Shown: positions 9,171 through 17,736 of the stretch, in pieces
Layout of the letters: each line of letters begins with the position of its first letter
Numbering within the stretch: the stretch's first letter is position 1
Assembly (NCBI RefSeq): GCF_004216555.1
Contig: NZ_SGWQ01000013.1
Coordinates: forward strand, 1 to 64,000
Direction of reading: 5' to 3'
Length of the DNA stretch: 64,000 nucleotides
Origin: Herbihabitans rhizosphaerae
Lineage (GTDB): Bacteria > Actinomycetota > Actinomycetes > Mycobacteriales > Pseudonocardiaceae
Notes under the pieces: generated by a model
The model's database searches: none
What the model was told of the DNA's origin: nothing
What the model saw: the letters and a program-made list of their open reading frames with translations, nothing else
Translations under genes and position numbers: made by a program

Positions 9171-9438
9171 ATTTCTCCATTTCATCAGCCGGGAAGTACG
9201 AAGCTCCCCCGAATAGTCGGCTATTAGTTCGCAACGACTTCTCGTCAACCCCGGATAGCACATATCCGAGTTATCGCACAACAGCACGCTACCCCAGGTC
9301 AGGCGGATCGTCATTCCCCTCAGAGCACCCCTACCTCGCCCCAGTATCGATTCATCAAAGAATTACTCGTCACCGACCGGACGTTGAGATATGCTCGCTA
9401 TCGAAATGGATCCTGCGCGGAAGTATGCGAGGTGACAG
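9171..9438. promoter_or_regulatory. Divergent promoter region between rifK and rifJ
   Basis: A 268-bp gap between two divergent AHBA genes, less GC-rich than the flanking coding DNA. It contains CGGATA-gcaca-TATCCG, a perfect 6-bp inverted repeat at 9252-9268, about 80 bp upstream of rifK. No clear sigma-70 -35/-10 pair was assigned. It presumably holds both promoters and possibly a site for the SARP encoded at 10685. Confidence 0.4.
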
Positions 9439-9873
9439 GTGACCGAACTACTGCTGTTGAACGGGCCGAATCTCGGCATCCTCGGCCGGCGCGAGACCGA
9501 GGTCTACGGCACGGACACACTCGCCGACATCGAGCAGATGGTGGAGAAGGAGATCGCCGACGTCGGCTGGCAGGTCAGGTCGGTCCAACGCGAGTCCGAA
9601 GGTGAGTTGATCACCGCGGTCCAGGACGGCTACGACACCGTCGGCGCCATCGTGAACCCAGGCGCGCTGATGATCGCCGGGTGGAGCCTGCGTGACGCGC
9701 TCGCGAATTACCCGAAGCCGTGGATCGAGGTGCATCTGTCGAACGTCTGGGCCCGGGAGCGGTTCCGGCACGAGTCCGTGCTCGCTCCACTGGCCAGTGG
9801 CCTGATCGCCGGCCTCGGCGCGACCGGTTACGTGCTCGCGGCTCGCGCGCTGCGTTCCCTCGTCGCGGACTGA
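9439..9873 (+). CDS. rifJ: AminoDHQ dehydratase (type II dehydroquinase), RifJ-like
   Basis: A 144-residue type II dehydroquinase, normal for the family. Family landmarks are LLLNGPNLGILGRRE at the N-terminus (catalytic Arg), the flexible-loop Tyr in EVYGTDTL, NPGALMIAGWSLRDAL, EVHLSNVWARE with a conserved His, and FRHESVLAP. It dehydrates aminoDHQ to aminodehydroshikimate, the substrate of RifK. The MIAGWSL variant of the usual THTS segment is typical of AHBA-cluster enzymes as recalled. GTG start at 9439 with GAGG about 8 bp upstream. Its last 46 bp overlap the 3' end of the convergent rifI. Confidence 0.94.
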   Translation: MTELLLLNGPNLGILGRRETEVYGTDTLADIEQMVEKEIADVGWQVRSVQRESEGELITAVQDGYDTVGAIVNPGALMIAGWSLRDALANYPKPWIEVHLSNVWARERFRHESVLAPLASGLIAGLGATGYVLAARALRSLVAD

Positions 9874-10688
9874 TCGCTGCGGAGCTGGAAGAACTCGCGG
9901 TACAGACTCAGCTGTTCGGTCAGCATGTGGCGGCCCAGGTGCACGGCGTGGCCCTCGGCCGACGCGGCCGCGAGCAGTGGGGTCATTTCCGGCGTCATGA
10001 TGACGTCGGCCACGAGGCCCGGCCGACCGATGGCCGCCGGATCGAACGGCAGCGGATCCGCGGTCGACATCCCCAGCGGTGTGGCGTTCACCGCGATGTC
10101 GACCTTGTCGAGCACCGGAGTCGGCGTGGCGGCCGTTCGCCCTGGCCACAGCCGATCGAGGCGCTGGGCGAGGGCGTCGGCCCTTGCCGTGTCCCGGTCG
10201 CACAGGCGCAACACGTCCACTCCGGCGTCCAGCAGTGCCGGCGCGATCGCACTGCCCGCACCGCCGGTGCCGACCAAGGTCACCCGTGCACCGGCCGGGT
10301 CGTGGCCGCCACGGCGAAGCCCGGCGACGAAGCCCACACCGTCGAAGTTGTCGGCGTACCAACGCCCGTCCGATTCACGCCGTAGCGCGTTGGCGCCACC
10401 CGCGACCGACGCCGCGACGCTGGCGCGGTCGGCCAGCTCGACCGCGCCCGCCTTGTGCGGAATGGTGACCAGCAGCCCGTCGAGATTGCCGACGCGCCGC
10501 AGACCGCCGAACACCTCGACAAGATCCACCGCAGTCACGTGGATTGGCACCAACACGGCGTCCACGCTCTCCACGGCGAACAGTTCGTTGACCATCGCTG
10601 GCGCCCTGACCTGCGTGATCGGGTCACCCAGCACTCCGTACAGGCGGGTGGCGCCACCGACAGCGGCGTTGGCCGGGCCGCGGGTCAC
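9828..10688 (-). CDS. rifI: Shikimate dehydrogenase-family amino-quinate/shikimate dehydrogenase, RifI-like
   Basis: A 286-residue AroE/YdiB-family protein. The substrate-side catalytic Lys is in LLVTIPHKAGAVELAD and the Asp in DNFDGVGFVAG. The NADP loop is VGTGGAGSAIAPALLDAG. The usual SxS substrate motif of AroE is replaced (GDPITQVRAPAMVN), which suits a non-shikimate substrate. In rifamycin clusters RifI oxidises aminoquinate or aminoshikimate, a side or salvage step for aminoDHQ. The GTG start at 10688 overlaps the stop of the SARP gene (GTGA), so it is probably translated from the same message. An operon of regulator plus RifI is unusual. The 3' end overlaps rifJ by 46 bp. Confidence 0.88.
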   Translation of the reverse strand: MTRGPANAAVGGATRLYGVLGDPITQVRAPAMVNELFAVESVDAVLVPIHVTAVDLVEVFGGLRRVGNLDGLLVTIPHKAGAVELADRASVAASVAGGANALRRESDGRWYADNFDGVGFVAGLRRGGHDPAGARVTLVGTGGAGSAIAPALLDAGVDVLRLCDRDTARADALAQRLDRLWPGRTAATPTPVLDKVDIAVNATPLGMSTADPLPFDPAAIGRPGLVADVIMTPEMTPLLAAASAEGHAVHLGRHMLTEQLSLYREFFQLRSDQSATRERSARAAST

Positions 10689-13489
10689 GAACGCTCACTC
10701 GCACGCGACCCGGCCACCATGCGTCCGGCTTGGTCGCGCAGCCACTTTTGGGCCTGCCGCTGCCGTTCTGCCCGCGCGGCCCTGGAGAGCTGGCTGAACG
10801 CGAGATCACGCACGACAACGCTGTGGAACGCGAAGACAGGCTCGCCGGCACGCGAGTCGTGCACCTCGCGGCGAAGGAACTCACGCTCCTCGAACAGCTC
10901 CAGGTATCGCATCACCTCGTGGAGGTCGCGGCCCGATACGGCGGCCACACCCGCCGGGCATATCGACTCACCGAGCACCGCGGCGTCCTGCAGAACCGAT
11001 TTCTCCGTCAGCGACATCGCGTCCAATCGTGCCGCGATGACGCTCTGCACGGACGGCGGCGGCTCGAGGAACAGGTCGCTCAGATCCTGCTCGAACGCCT
11101 CGATCTGCCCGGCGCCGCCCGTCGGCGGTGACGGAAAGCCCTCGGCCTTGTCCCTGAGCATCCGCACGTACTCGACCGCGAATAGCGGGTTCCCACCGAT
11201 GCGGTTGAGCAGCGCGCGCTGAAAGGTCGCCAGCCTGCCCTCGGTGAGCGACGGTTCACCCGGCTCGCAGAGGCCGTACTTGTACGACAGTTCCTCGATG
11301 ATCCCCAGAATCGACTCGCCCGACAGCGGACCGATCTCCAGCTCCAGATCGACATCCTCGAGCCCGCCGGAGGAGGCCGGGCGCATGGTCGCCAGCACCA
11401 GCGCGGTTATGGCGGGACTCCGGACGAGCTCGCCGAGTACGGCGACCGCCGCGTCACCACCGTGGTGCGTGTCCTCGAAGATCGCGACCGTCGGGGTGCG
11501 CGCCGCGATCGCCGAGATGAGTCGAGCACACACCCGGAGCGCGGCGAGTTCGTCGACCGGCCCGGTCACCTCCCGCCGAGGGATCAGCAGATCGCGCAGC
11601 TCGCCCCGTAGCGTCGCCGCCGTCGGCTCGTGGCCGACCAGTTCGTGCACGGCGGCGGTGAGCTTGCGGTCGACGACCGCCGTCGGGTCGGAGTCGCTGA
11701 TCCCGGCCACCGACCGGAGCAATCCGGCCGCGGCGGCTCGCACCGGGTCGCGCCCGAACGGCGAGAAGCGACTGACCAGGATTCGCGCATCGGGATGTCT
11801 TTCCCGCACGGCCCTGCTGAATTCGGAGACGAGCCGGCTCTTTCCGGTGCCGGCCTCACCGACGATGGAGACCAGTGCGGAACTTCCCAGGCGGCGGACC
11901 TCGTCGAACCGCAGCCACAGCTCGCTCAGCTCCTGGTGGCGCCCTAGCAACGTCGTCGTGTCGTCGTTGTCGGCACGATTCATTCCGCCGACAGTGGAAA
12001 GCTCCCAGCCACCAATGGCGTCATCGCACTTCGTGAACTCGAACGCGCTCTTGTTCGCGTTTCTCGTCTTGTCGCACACGCGCGGCTTGCCTGGCGCCGA
12101 GGCGGACAGCAGTCGAAGGCAGTCGTCGATAACCGCGCCGATGACCCGGTACGGGTGACCGTCGTCCATCGACGGTCGAGACACCAGCACCTCACCGGTC
12201 GCGACCGCCACGCTGGCACCGACGGTGGTCCCCGCCACGCGCGCCCGGTCCGAGGACCCCTCCGCGAGTGCCGCGAACCGCCCGCAGATGGCCAACGCGG
12301 CGCGGATCGCCCGCTCCCCGTCGCGCTCCAACGTGTCCGGGACGCCGAACAGGGCGAGCCAGACCGAGCCGAAATGCTTAGCCACCTGCCCGCCCCACTG
12401 CTCGACCTCCTCGCGGACGATCGTGGCCAGCTCCTCGACGGTCTGGTCGAAGTCCTCGGGATCGGTCGCCACCGCCGTGTTCCAACTCGGCTGGACCTGC
12501 AGGATGGTCGCCCACTTACGCTCGACGTGGATGCCGTCGCCCGTGGCCGGCTGGTTCGCCGGCCGCCACCCGGCAGCCGGCGGATCGGGTTCGTCGATGA
12601 TCGCGGCCGTTGCGACAGGTACGTCGACGGTGATCTGTGCGCCGTTGTCGCGGCCGGCCGCGCCCATCTGGTCCGCCGAGGTCCGGCTGTGTGGGCCGAA
12701 GTGCCATGGCCAGCCGCGTTCGCGCAGGTCCAGCGCGGGGTCCTGGTCGAGGATGGCCCGCTCCAACTTCTGCAGCTCACGGCTAGGGTCCAGTCCCAGG
12801 GTCTCGACCAGCACCTGCCTGGTCCGCCGGTACACACTCAGCGCGTCGGCCTGCCGCCCGCACCGGTACAGGGCGAGCATGACCTGTCCGCACAGCCGCT
12901 CGCGGAGCGGCTCGGCCTCGGTGAGGGACTCGAACTGGTTGACCACCTCGTGATGCAGTCCGGTGGCCAACTGAGCCTCGGCGAGGTCCTCGAGCACGGC
13001 GAGTCGCGACTTCCGCACCACGCTCAGTTCGGGCCAGGCCACGCCGTGTTCCTGCAGGTCAGCGAGCACCGGACCGCGCCAAAGGGCGAGCGCCGCCCGC
13101 AAGTCACGGGCTGCCTCCGTCCATCTCCCGTCGGTCAGGTGATCACGACCTTGTTCGGCCAGCTCCCGAAACTGCGTGAGGTCGACCTTCTTCGAGTCGA
13201 CGGCGAGCAGGTATCCCGGCGATCGCGTGAGCAGTGCCGGCATTCCGGCGCCACCTTTCCCGCTGGCGCCGAGCACGCCGCGGAGGCCGGCGACCGCGTT
13301 CTGCAGGATCTTGCGGGCGGTCGCCGGAGGATCGTCCGCCCATAACGCGTTGACGAGCTTGCTCGTGGCCACGACCTGATTAGAGTTGAGCAAGAGGTAC
13401 CCCAGGATCGCTCGCTGGTTCACACCCCCGAGCGGCACCGGCAAATCCCCAGAGACGACCTCGAGGCCGCCAAGCACCCTGAATCGCAC
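10685..13489 (-). CDS. Large SARP regulator: wHTH-BTAD, degenerate cyclase domain, AAA ATPase
   Basis: A ~934-residue, probably cluster-situated activator. It opens with a SARP DNA-binding domain (VRFRVLGGLEVV, LLLNSNQVVATSKLVNALW) and a BTAD (about 100-245, ending in the LGLDPSRELQKLERAIL signature). Around 330-455 lies a class III nucleotidyl-cyclase-like domain (EQWGGQVAKHFGSVWLALFG, ERAIRAALAICGRFAAL), but the metal-binding Asp positions read LQV and GS, so catalysis is unlikely. A STAND/AAA ATPase follows (LLGRHQELSEL; Walker A GEAGTGKSRL near 547) with a C-terminal helical region. GTG at 13489 with GAGGGG just upstream is preferred; ATG at 13522 is a longer option. SARPs bind direct repeats near -35 boxes in biosynthetic promoters. 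It overlaps rifI by 4 bp. Confidence 0.85.
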   Translation of the reverse strand: MRFRVLGGLEVVSGDLPVPLGGVNQRAILGYLLLNSNQVVATSKLVNALWADDPPATARKILQNAVAGLRGVLGASGKGGAGMPALLTRSPGYLLAVDSKKVDLTQFRELAEQGRDHLTDGRWTEAARDLRAALALWRGPVLADLQEHGVAWPELSVVRKSRLAVLEDLAEAQLATGLHHEVVNQFESLTEAEPLRERLCGQVMLALYRCGRQADALSVYRRTRQVLVETLGLDPSRELQKLERAILDQDPALDLRERGWPWHFGPHSRTSADQMGAAGRDNGAQITVDVPVATAAIIDEPDPPAAGWRPANQPATGDGIHVERKWATILQVQPSWNTAVATDPEDFDQTVEELATIVREEVEQWGGQVAKHFGSVWLALFGVPDTLERDGERAIRAALAICGRFAALAEGSSDRARVAGTTVGASVAVATGEVLVSRPSMDDGHPYRVIGAVIDDCLRLLSASAPGKPRVCDKTRNANKSAFEFTKCDDAIGGWELSTVGGMNRADNDDTTTLLGRHQELSELWLRFDEVRRLGSSALVSIVGEAGTGKSRLVSEFSRAVRERHPDARILVSRFSPFGRDPVRAAAAGLLRSVAGISDSDPTAVVDRKLTAAVHELVGHEPTAATLRGELRDLLIPRREVTGPVDELAALRVCARLISAIAARTPTVAIFEDTHHGGDAAVAVLGELVRSPAITALVLATMRPASSGGLEDVDLELEIGPLSGESILGIIEELSYKYGLCEPGEPSLTEGRLATFQRALLNRIGGNPLFAVEYVRMLRDKAEGFPSPPTGGAGQIEAFEQDLSDLFLEPPPSVQSVIAARLDAMSLTEKSVLQDAAVLGESICPAGVAAVSGRDLHEVMRYLELFEEREFLRREVHDSRAGEPVFAFHSVVVRDLAFSQLSRAARAERQRQAQKWLRDQAGRMVAGSRASERS

Positions 13490-13839
13490 GGTCCCCTCAT
13501 TTATCATGGTTATGCCATTCATGGACCTAACAAAGAAACGCGGAACTAAATTCGATTAATTCTCACGATACATGCCATTCGGGCTCATCTGGAGGGTCGA
13601 AGCGGGCGAACATTCAACACCACCCCCGCGATGGATATGAGGACAAAGGCTCACCGGTCCACGGTCAAACCATTTTCCCCGTCACCCAGCTTCAATACCT
13701 TCCGTGACATTATCTAACACAAAGCAAGGCTACCTAAGCAGGTGATCATGCGCAAGTATCCGAGCACGCTCGCTGAGTACATCTTAAGCTTTCCTCAAGG
13801 CGCTGACCTGCGGCTTTACTCATCCTTGCGCCGAGAACA
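13490..13839. other. Gene-free region upstream of the SARP gene
   Basis: About 350 bp, noticeably AT-richer than the surroundings, between the SARP start and the decayed regulator to the right. It must contain the SARP promoter. A short GGCTACCTAA element near 13730 resembles half of an iron box but lacks one base of the spacing. No gene, RNA or clear inverted repeat was recognised. Confidence 0.4.
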
Positions 13840-14425
13840 GACAACCCGACATAAGATCCTGCCCGAAACACGAAGATGGTCCGCTCCGGCCGCTGCGCAC
13901 ACCCGCCCGACCCGCTCGCCGACGTGCACGTCCGGGTCGCCGGCTGCCCGAGCGCGAGGAGAAAATCATCGACGACCTCGCCGTGGCTGCGAGCGGCATC
14001 GTCTGAGAAGCCGTGCAGATCGGCATGGAAGACGCCGTCTGGGAACAACTCCGTGACGCGGTGCGCCCAGTGCACGGCCAAGGTGGTCTCGCCGACTCCG
14101 GCGACACCGTCGATGATGATCACGCCCGCGAACTTGAGTTCACGGGCGATGGCGTCTAACGCTGTCAGATGGTCACCGCGGCCCACGAAATCAGGCACGT
14201 CGGGCGGCAGGAGATGCGGCACCGCAACAGGCGCCGGCGCGGGCGACTCGGTGTGCGGCTCACTTCCAGGTGCCGGGCAAGCAGTGTTGCGCAACGACTC
14301 ATGGTGCCGCCGTAAATGGTCTGCTGCCATGTCGTCGGCGTCTTCACGGAAGATTGCCACGTTCGCAGGTAGTAGTCGCTGGCCTCCTGAAACCGTGCGA
14401 GGCCGTGCATTGCGGTCAGACACAG
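13840..14425 (-). pseudogene. Decayed AfsR/SARP-type regulator fragment (BTAD end plus NB-ARC start)
   Basis: Pieces of one regulator are spread over different minus-strand frames. MHGLARFQEASDYYLRTWQ (end of a BTAD) lies near 14350-14410. VPDFVGRGDHLTALDAIA and DGVAGVGETTLAVHWAHRV, a Walker A loop with the Lys changed to Glu, lie at about 14060-14200, followed by FHADLHGFSDDA. Near 13945 the frame breaks, and the expected continuation (xERVGRVRSGRSG, normally the DLxxRxxxYRSLLAGR stretch) is found in the next frame. The DNA-binding domain and most of the ATPase are absent. This is a relic between the ansamycin cluster and tRNA-Ala, not a functional gene. Confidence 0.7.
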
Positions 14426-14696
14426 ACAGTCAGAATTGGACGGCTAGCGCCCGCAAGATCGCCCGCACATGCTTGTACAGGATCTGCAGCGCTCCCTGAA
14501 ACTACCGACCCCGCAAAGACGCGGGTCAGAAGGCACCAAGGTTCTCACCGAAGGCGCACACACCAAAGTCACTGTCCGCACACACTCTCCAGAACATTTC
14601 CCGCTCCCGAACAGTGACTCTCCAGATTTCCTCCAGAACGCGTCCACTGGCGTCGACCGGCACACCCAGCAATAATCGCGACCAAAACCAAAAACA

Positions 14697-14730
14697 CCCG
14701 CCGACCAGGGAGAATGTCCCGGTCGGCGGG
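14697..14730 (-). terminator. Rho-independent terminator of tRNA-Ala
   Basis: The 10-bp arms CCCGCCGACC (14697-14706) and GGTCGGCGGG (14721-14730) pair perfectly; GGGA/TCCC inside the loop extends the stem. In the minus direction it is followed by TGTTTTTGGTTTTGG, a T-rich run. It starts 13 bp after the tRNA 3' end, so it fits the tRNA transcript. Confidence 0.85.
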
Positions 14731-14742
14731 CGATGCTTCGGG

Positions 14743-14815
14743 TGGAGCTGACGGGGATCGAACCCGTGACCCCCACACTGCCAGTGTGGTGCGCTACCAG
14801 CTGCGCTACAGCCCC
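14743..14815 (-). tRNA. tRNA-Ala (anticodon GGC)
   Basis: A 73-nt cloverleaf. Acceptor arms GGGGCTG and CAGCTCC pair with the G3-U70 wobble that marks alanine tRNAs. The D arm is GCGCAGCTGGTAGCGC, the anticodon arm CCACA-CTGGCAG-TGTGG gives anticodon GGC, and the T arm is GGGTTCGATCCCC. The discriminator is A; CCA is not encoded. Alone in its transcript, followed by a strong terminator. Confidence 0.97.
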
Positions 14816-14935
14816 ATTTGGTCACGCGGACGGCTGCATGCTCTCCGCCGCGTGCTGGTACACGCTACATGACGTCCTCGGTACCGGTGAAACCGGGCTT
14901 CCGCCGGGCCACCTCAGGGTGCTACACCAGCAGGC

Positions 14936-16261
14936 GTGACCATGGACAACGCCGTCCCGCTCCTCGATCGTGACGCCGAGGGAGCCGACCCGCGACAACG
15001 CCGTGAACTCCAGGGTGCCCGCCTGCGCGACCTGATCGATCGGCTGCTGGGCGCCGGCGGCCTGCAGGCGGCCCGGCTGCGCGACGCGGGTGTCGAGCGT
15101 GGCGGCGACGTGACCTTGGACGACCTGCACCGCCTCCCGATGGTGACCAAGGCCGACCTGTGGGCGCACTATCCGCACGGCCTGCGCGCGGTCGACGCCG
15201 AGGAGATCGTCTGCGTGCACGGCTCCTCCGGCACGGGCGGGCGGCCGACCCTGATTCCCTACACGGCGCACGATCTGGACGTGTGGGCGCAGGTGATGGC
15301 CCGCGCACTCGCGGGCGCCGGAGCCACCCGCTCGAGCGTGATCCACAACGCCTACGGGTACGGGCTGTTCACCGGCGGGCTGGGCGTGCACCACGGCGGA
15401 ATCCGGTTGGGCGCAACGGTTCTCCCGCTCTCCGGCGGCATGACCGACCGGCAGGTGCGCATGATCGCCGATCTTCGCCCCGACATTCTGACCTGCACGC
15501 CGTCGTACGCGATCTTCCTCGGCGAGGCGCTGCGCACGGCCGGCGTCGCCACCGATCTCCGCGCCGGCGTGTTCGGTGCCGAACCGTGGACCGACGAGAT
15601 GCGCACGCAGATCCAGTCGCTGCTCGGCCTGCGCGCGCTGGACATCTACGGCCTGTCCGAGATCATCGGGCCGGGTGTGGCGTGCGAGTCGCTCGACTCC
15701 GACGGGATGCTCAACGTCGCTGAGGACCACTTCTATGTGGAAACCGTTGACGCGCAAGGGAATCCGGTGCCGGACGGCACACCGGGCGAGTTGGTGTTCA
15801 CGACGCTCACCAAGACCGGTATGCCGCTGCTGCGCTACCGCACCGGCGATGTGGCGAGCCTGGCCGGCCCGGTCGCCGGCTCGCCACGCACGCTGCGCCG
15901 GATGTCGAAGCTGCTCGGCCGCACCGACGACATGCTGGTCGTGCGCGGCGTGAACGTCTTCCCCACCGAGATCGAGGCGGTACTGCTGGCCGACGTCCGG
16001 GTCAGCCCGCATTACCTGATCGTGGACGACCGCCGGGTCGCCGCCCGCCCGGAGCTTCGGGTCGCCGTTGAGCCGTTCGAGTCCACTGTGGACAACGATC
16101 GGCTGGGCACCGAGCTGACCGGCGCGCTGCGCGAGCGGCTCGGCATCTCCTGCGTGGTCAGCGTTCTCGGGCCGGGCAGCGTGCCGCGCACCGAGGTCGG
16201 CAAGGCGCGGCGGCTCGCCCGTTGGACAGAGGGTGAGCCGCCGCTCGCCGGACTCGGTTAG
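14936..16261 (+). CDS. Phenylacetate-CoA ligase (PaaK) family AMP-forming enzyme
   Basis: A 441-residue acyl-adenylating enzyme of the PaaK type, which makes aryl-acetyl or aryl-CoA thioesters. The P-loop is HGSSGTGGRPTLIPYT (~residues 93-108), followed by NAYGYGLFTGGLG, the acyl-binding YGLSEIIGPGVACE and the C-terminal LLGRTDDMLVVRGVNVFPTEIE hinge. VPRTEVGKARRL near the end carries the conserved Lys. Length is normal. It starts with GTG at 14936 or ATG at 14942; both have only a weak AGCAGG. No other phenylacetate catabolic genes are adjacent, so the substrate is open. It lies next to an AHBA cluster but is separated by the tRNA, and nothing ties it to ansamycin synthesis. Convergent with the DsbA gene, overlapping it by 4 bp. 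Confidence 0.85.
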   Translation: MTMDNAVPLLDRDAEGADPRQRRELQGARLRDLIDRLLGAGGLQAARLRDAGVERGGDVTLDDLHRLPMVTKADLWAHYPHGLRAVDAEEIVCVHGSSGTGGRPTLIPYTAHDLDVWAQVMARALAGAGATRSSVIHNAYGYGLFTGGLGVHHGGIRLGATVLPLSGGMTDRQVRMIADLRPDILTCTPSYAIFLGEALRTAGVATDLRAGVFGAEPWTDEMRTQIQSLLGLRALDIYGLSEIIGPGVACESLDSDGMLNVAEDHFYVETVDAQGNPVPDGTPGELVFTTLTKTGMPLLRYRTGDVASLAGPVAGSPRTLRRMSKLLGRTDDMLVVRGVNVFPTEIEAVLLADVRVSPHYLIVDDRRVAARPELRVAVEPFESTVDNDRLGTELTGALRERLGISCVVSVLGPGSVPRTEVGKARRLARWTEGEPPLAGLG

Positions 16262-17076
16262 GCGGCGCCGGAGGCGACCCGATCAAGCCAGCCGCTGTCG
16301 CCGGTCTCCACGACCTTGTTGTTCACCGCGACGGTCGGCGAGAAGAAACCCTTGCGGCCGCTGGATTCCCGCTGCAGCTCAGGTGCCTTGCTGGCCTTCT
16401 GGAAGTCCTCGGCCGCGATCTGGTTGTACTTGCCGGAGTTCACGCAGGACTCGAACGCCCCATCGGTGATCCCGGCGCGCTTGCCGAGGCCGATCAGCTG
16501 CCCCTTGTCGTAGCCGCGTGCGCCTTCCTCCGGCTGCGCGGCGAACAGGCTCTTGTGGAACGACGGGAACTGGCCGGCGTCCGCCGCGCACAGTGCGGCG
16601 TTCGACGAATCGGCGGAGTACCCCGGCGGGTCGGAGGCGTCGGACAGCATCGGCATCATGTGGTAGCGCACCTTGATCGCGCCTTCGCCGACCTTCTTGT
16701 CGATGGCCTCGCCGTTGCGCTTCTCGAACGCACCGCAGCCGGGACACAGGAAGTCCTCGTAGATGTCCACGGTGACCTTCGCGTCCGGCTTGCCGACGAC
16801 GACCACCGGACCCTCGCGCACGACCTGATGGTTGGTGGCGGTCTGCAACGCGATGGTCTGGTCCTCGGTCTTGTTCTTCTGCGAGTTGGTGTAGATCACG
16901 CCGCCGATCACGGCGCCGGCGAGCAGTACGACCACGATCGCGCCGATGATCATCTTGTTCCGGTCCCCGTTGGACCGCGCGGCGGCCACCGCCTTGGCGC
17001 CCTTGCTCTGCGCCTTGCTGCCGGGCGTGCCGCCCTGCTGCCGCCGTTTACGAGCGCTGCGCTCGGCTCCGCCCAC
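16258..17076 (-). CDS. Membrane-anchored DsbA-like thioredoxin-fold protein
   Basis: A 272-residue protein. A basic cytoplasmic N-terminus is followed by one membrane helix (MIIGAIVVVLLAGAVIGGVIY, ~residues 42-62) and an extracytoplasmic thioredoxin-like domain. The redox motif is CPGC in IYEDFLCPGCGAFE, and the helical insert and cis-Pro segment (FFSPTVAVNN) follow. Actinobacterial proteins of this type oxidise or reshuffle disulfides in secreted proteins. Its GTG start at 17076 lies inside the end of the MauE-like gene (29-bp overlap). That pairing is common in actinobacteria, where the MauE/DoxX protein probably exchanges electrons with the thioredoxin-fold partner. Confidence 0.85.
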   Translation of the reverse strand: MGGAERSARKRRQQGGTPGSKAQSKGAKAVAAARSNGDRNKMIIGAIVVVLLAGAVIGGVIYTNSQKNKTEDQTIALQTATNHQVVREGPVVVVGKPDAKVTVDIYEDFLCPGCGAFEKRNGEAIDKKVGEGAIKVRYHMMPMLSDASDPPGYSADSSNAALCAADAGQFPSFHKSLFAAQPEEGARGYDKGQLIGLGKRAGITDGAFESCVNSGKYNQIAAEDFQKASKAPELQRESSGRKGFFSPTVAVNNKVVETGDSGWLDRVASGAA

Positions 17077-17653
17077 CTGCTTGCCCTTCCTCGTTTTCTC
17101 CTACGTCGTCGAGCTGGTCGTCGACGACGTCGTCATCTTCGTCTGGTTCGGCCTGCTCCGCAGTACCGCCGGACAGCGCGCCGTCCAGCGAGAACAGTGT
17201 CCTCGGGCGCACGATCAGCCACGCGGCCAGCAGGAGGAACCCGATGTCGCGGGCCACTTCCTGTGGATACTGGGTCTCGCCCGGCGCGACCGCCCCGCCG
17301 CCGCCGAAGCAGCCGCAGTCGATCGTGAGTCCGCGTGCCCACGCCTGGCTCACCGCCGCGATGAGGCCAAGCAGCACCACCGCGGAGGCCACGGCGACGA
17401 CCCTCGTGCCCAGCCCGAGCAGCACGAGCACGCCGAGGGCCAGCTCGAGGAACGGCAGCCCGGCGGACACCAGGCTCACTGCTCCGGCCGGCAGCAAGTC
17501 GTAGGCCTCGACCGCGACATAGCTCTGGTTCAGGTCGATGACCTTGAGCCAACCTGAGATGAGCCACACCGCGGCGAGGCCGAGGCGAACGAGTGTCCCG
17601 ACGATGTCGAGCACCTTCGCGGATGGCCTTACCACGGGGCGCACAGTACTCAC
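17048..17653 (-). CDS. MauE/DoxX-family integral membrane protein
   Basis: About 200 residues with four membrane helices (IVGTLVRLGLAAVWLISGWLKV; LVSAGLPFLELALGVLVLLGLG; VVAVASAVVLLGLIAAVSQAWA; DIGFLLLAAWLIVRP). A Cys pair, TIDCGCFGGGG, follows the third helix; such a CxC motif is typical of MauE-like redox partners. The acidic C-terminal tail overlaps the start of the dsbA-like gene. Start uncertain: GTG at 17653 (VSTVRPVV) is preferred over the longer frame from 17701 because the extra N-terminus looks like leader sequence, but no strong ribosome site is visible. Confidence 0.8.
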   Translation of the reverse strand: MSTVRPVVRPSAKVLDIVGTLVRLGLAAVWLISGWLKVIDLNQSYVAVEAYDLLPAGAVSLVSAGLPFLELALGVLVLLGLGTRVVAVASAVVLLGLIAAVSQAWARGLTIDCGCFGGGGAVAPGETQYPQEVARDIGFLLLAAWLIVRPRTLFSLDGALSGGTAEQAEPDEDDDVVDDQLDDVGENEEGQAGGRSRAQRS

Positions 17654-17736
17654 GGAATGTGAGATGAAGCTGAGAGATCGACATTGACTGCCACACTCCA
17701 TCCGAAAGGTGTCACCCGATCAGACGAGGACGAACG

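Noticed and set aside
13720-13740. Possible iron box (AAGGCTACCTAAGC) upstream of the SARP gene
   Set aside because: One base short in the core spacing compared with the strong box at 21923, and too far from either start codon.
14444-14825. Minus-strand small proteins over the tRNA-Ala region
   Set aside because: They are translations of the tRNA and its terminator (MGVTGSIPVSSTRSI-like products are a known tRNA artefact).
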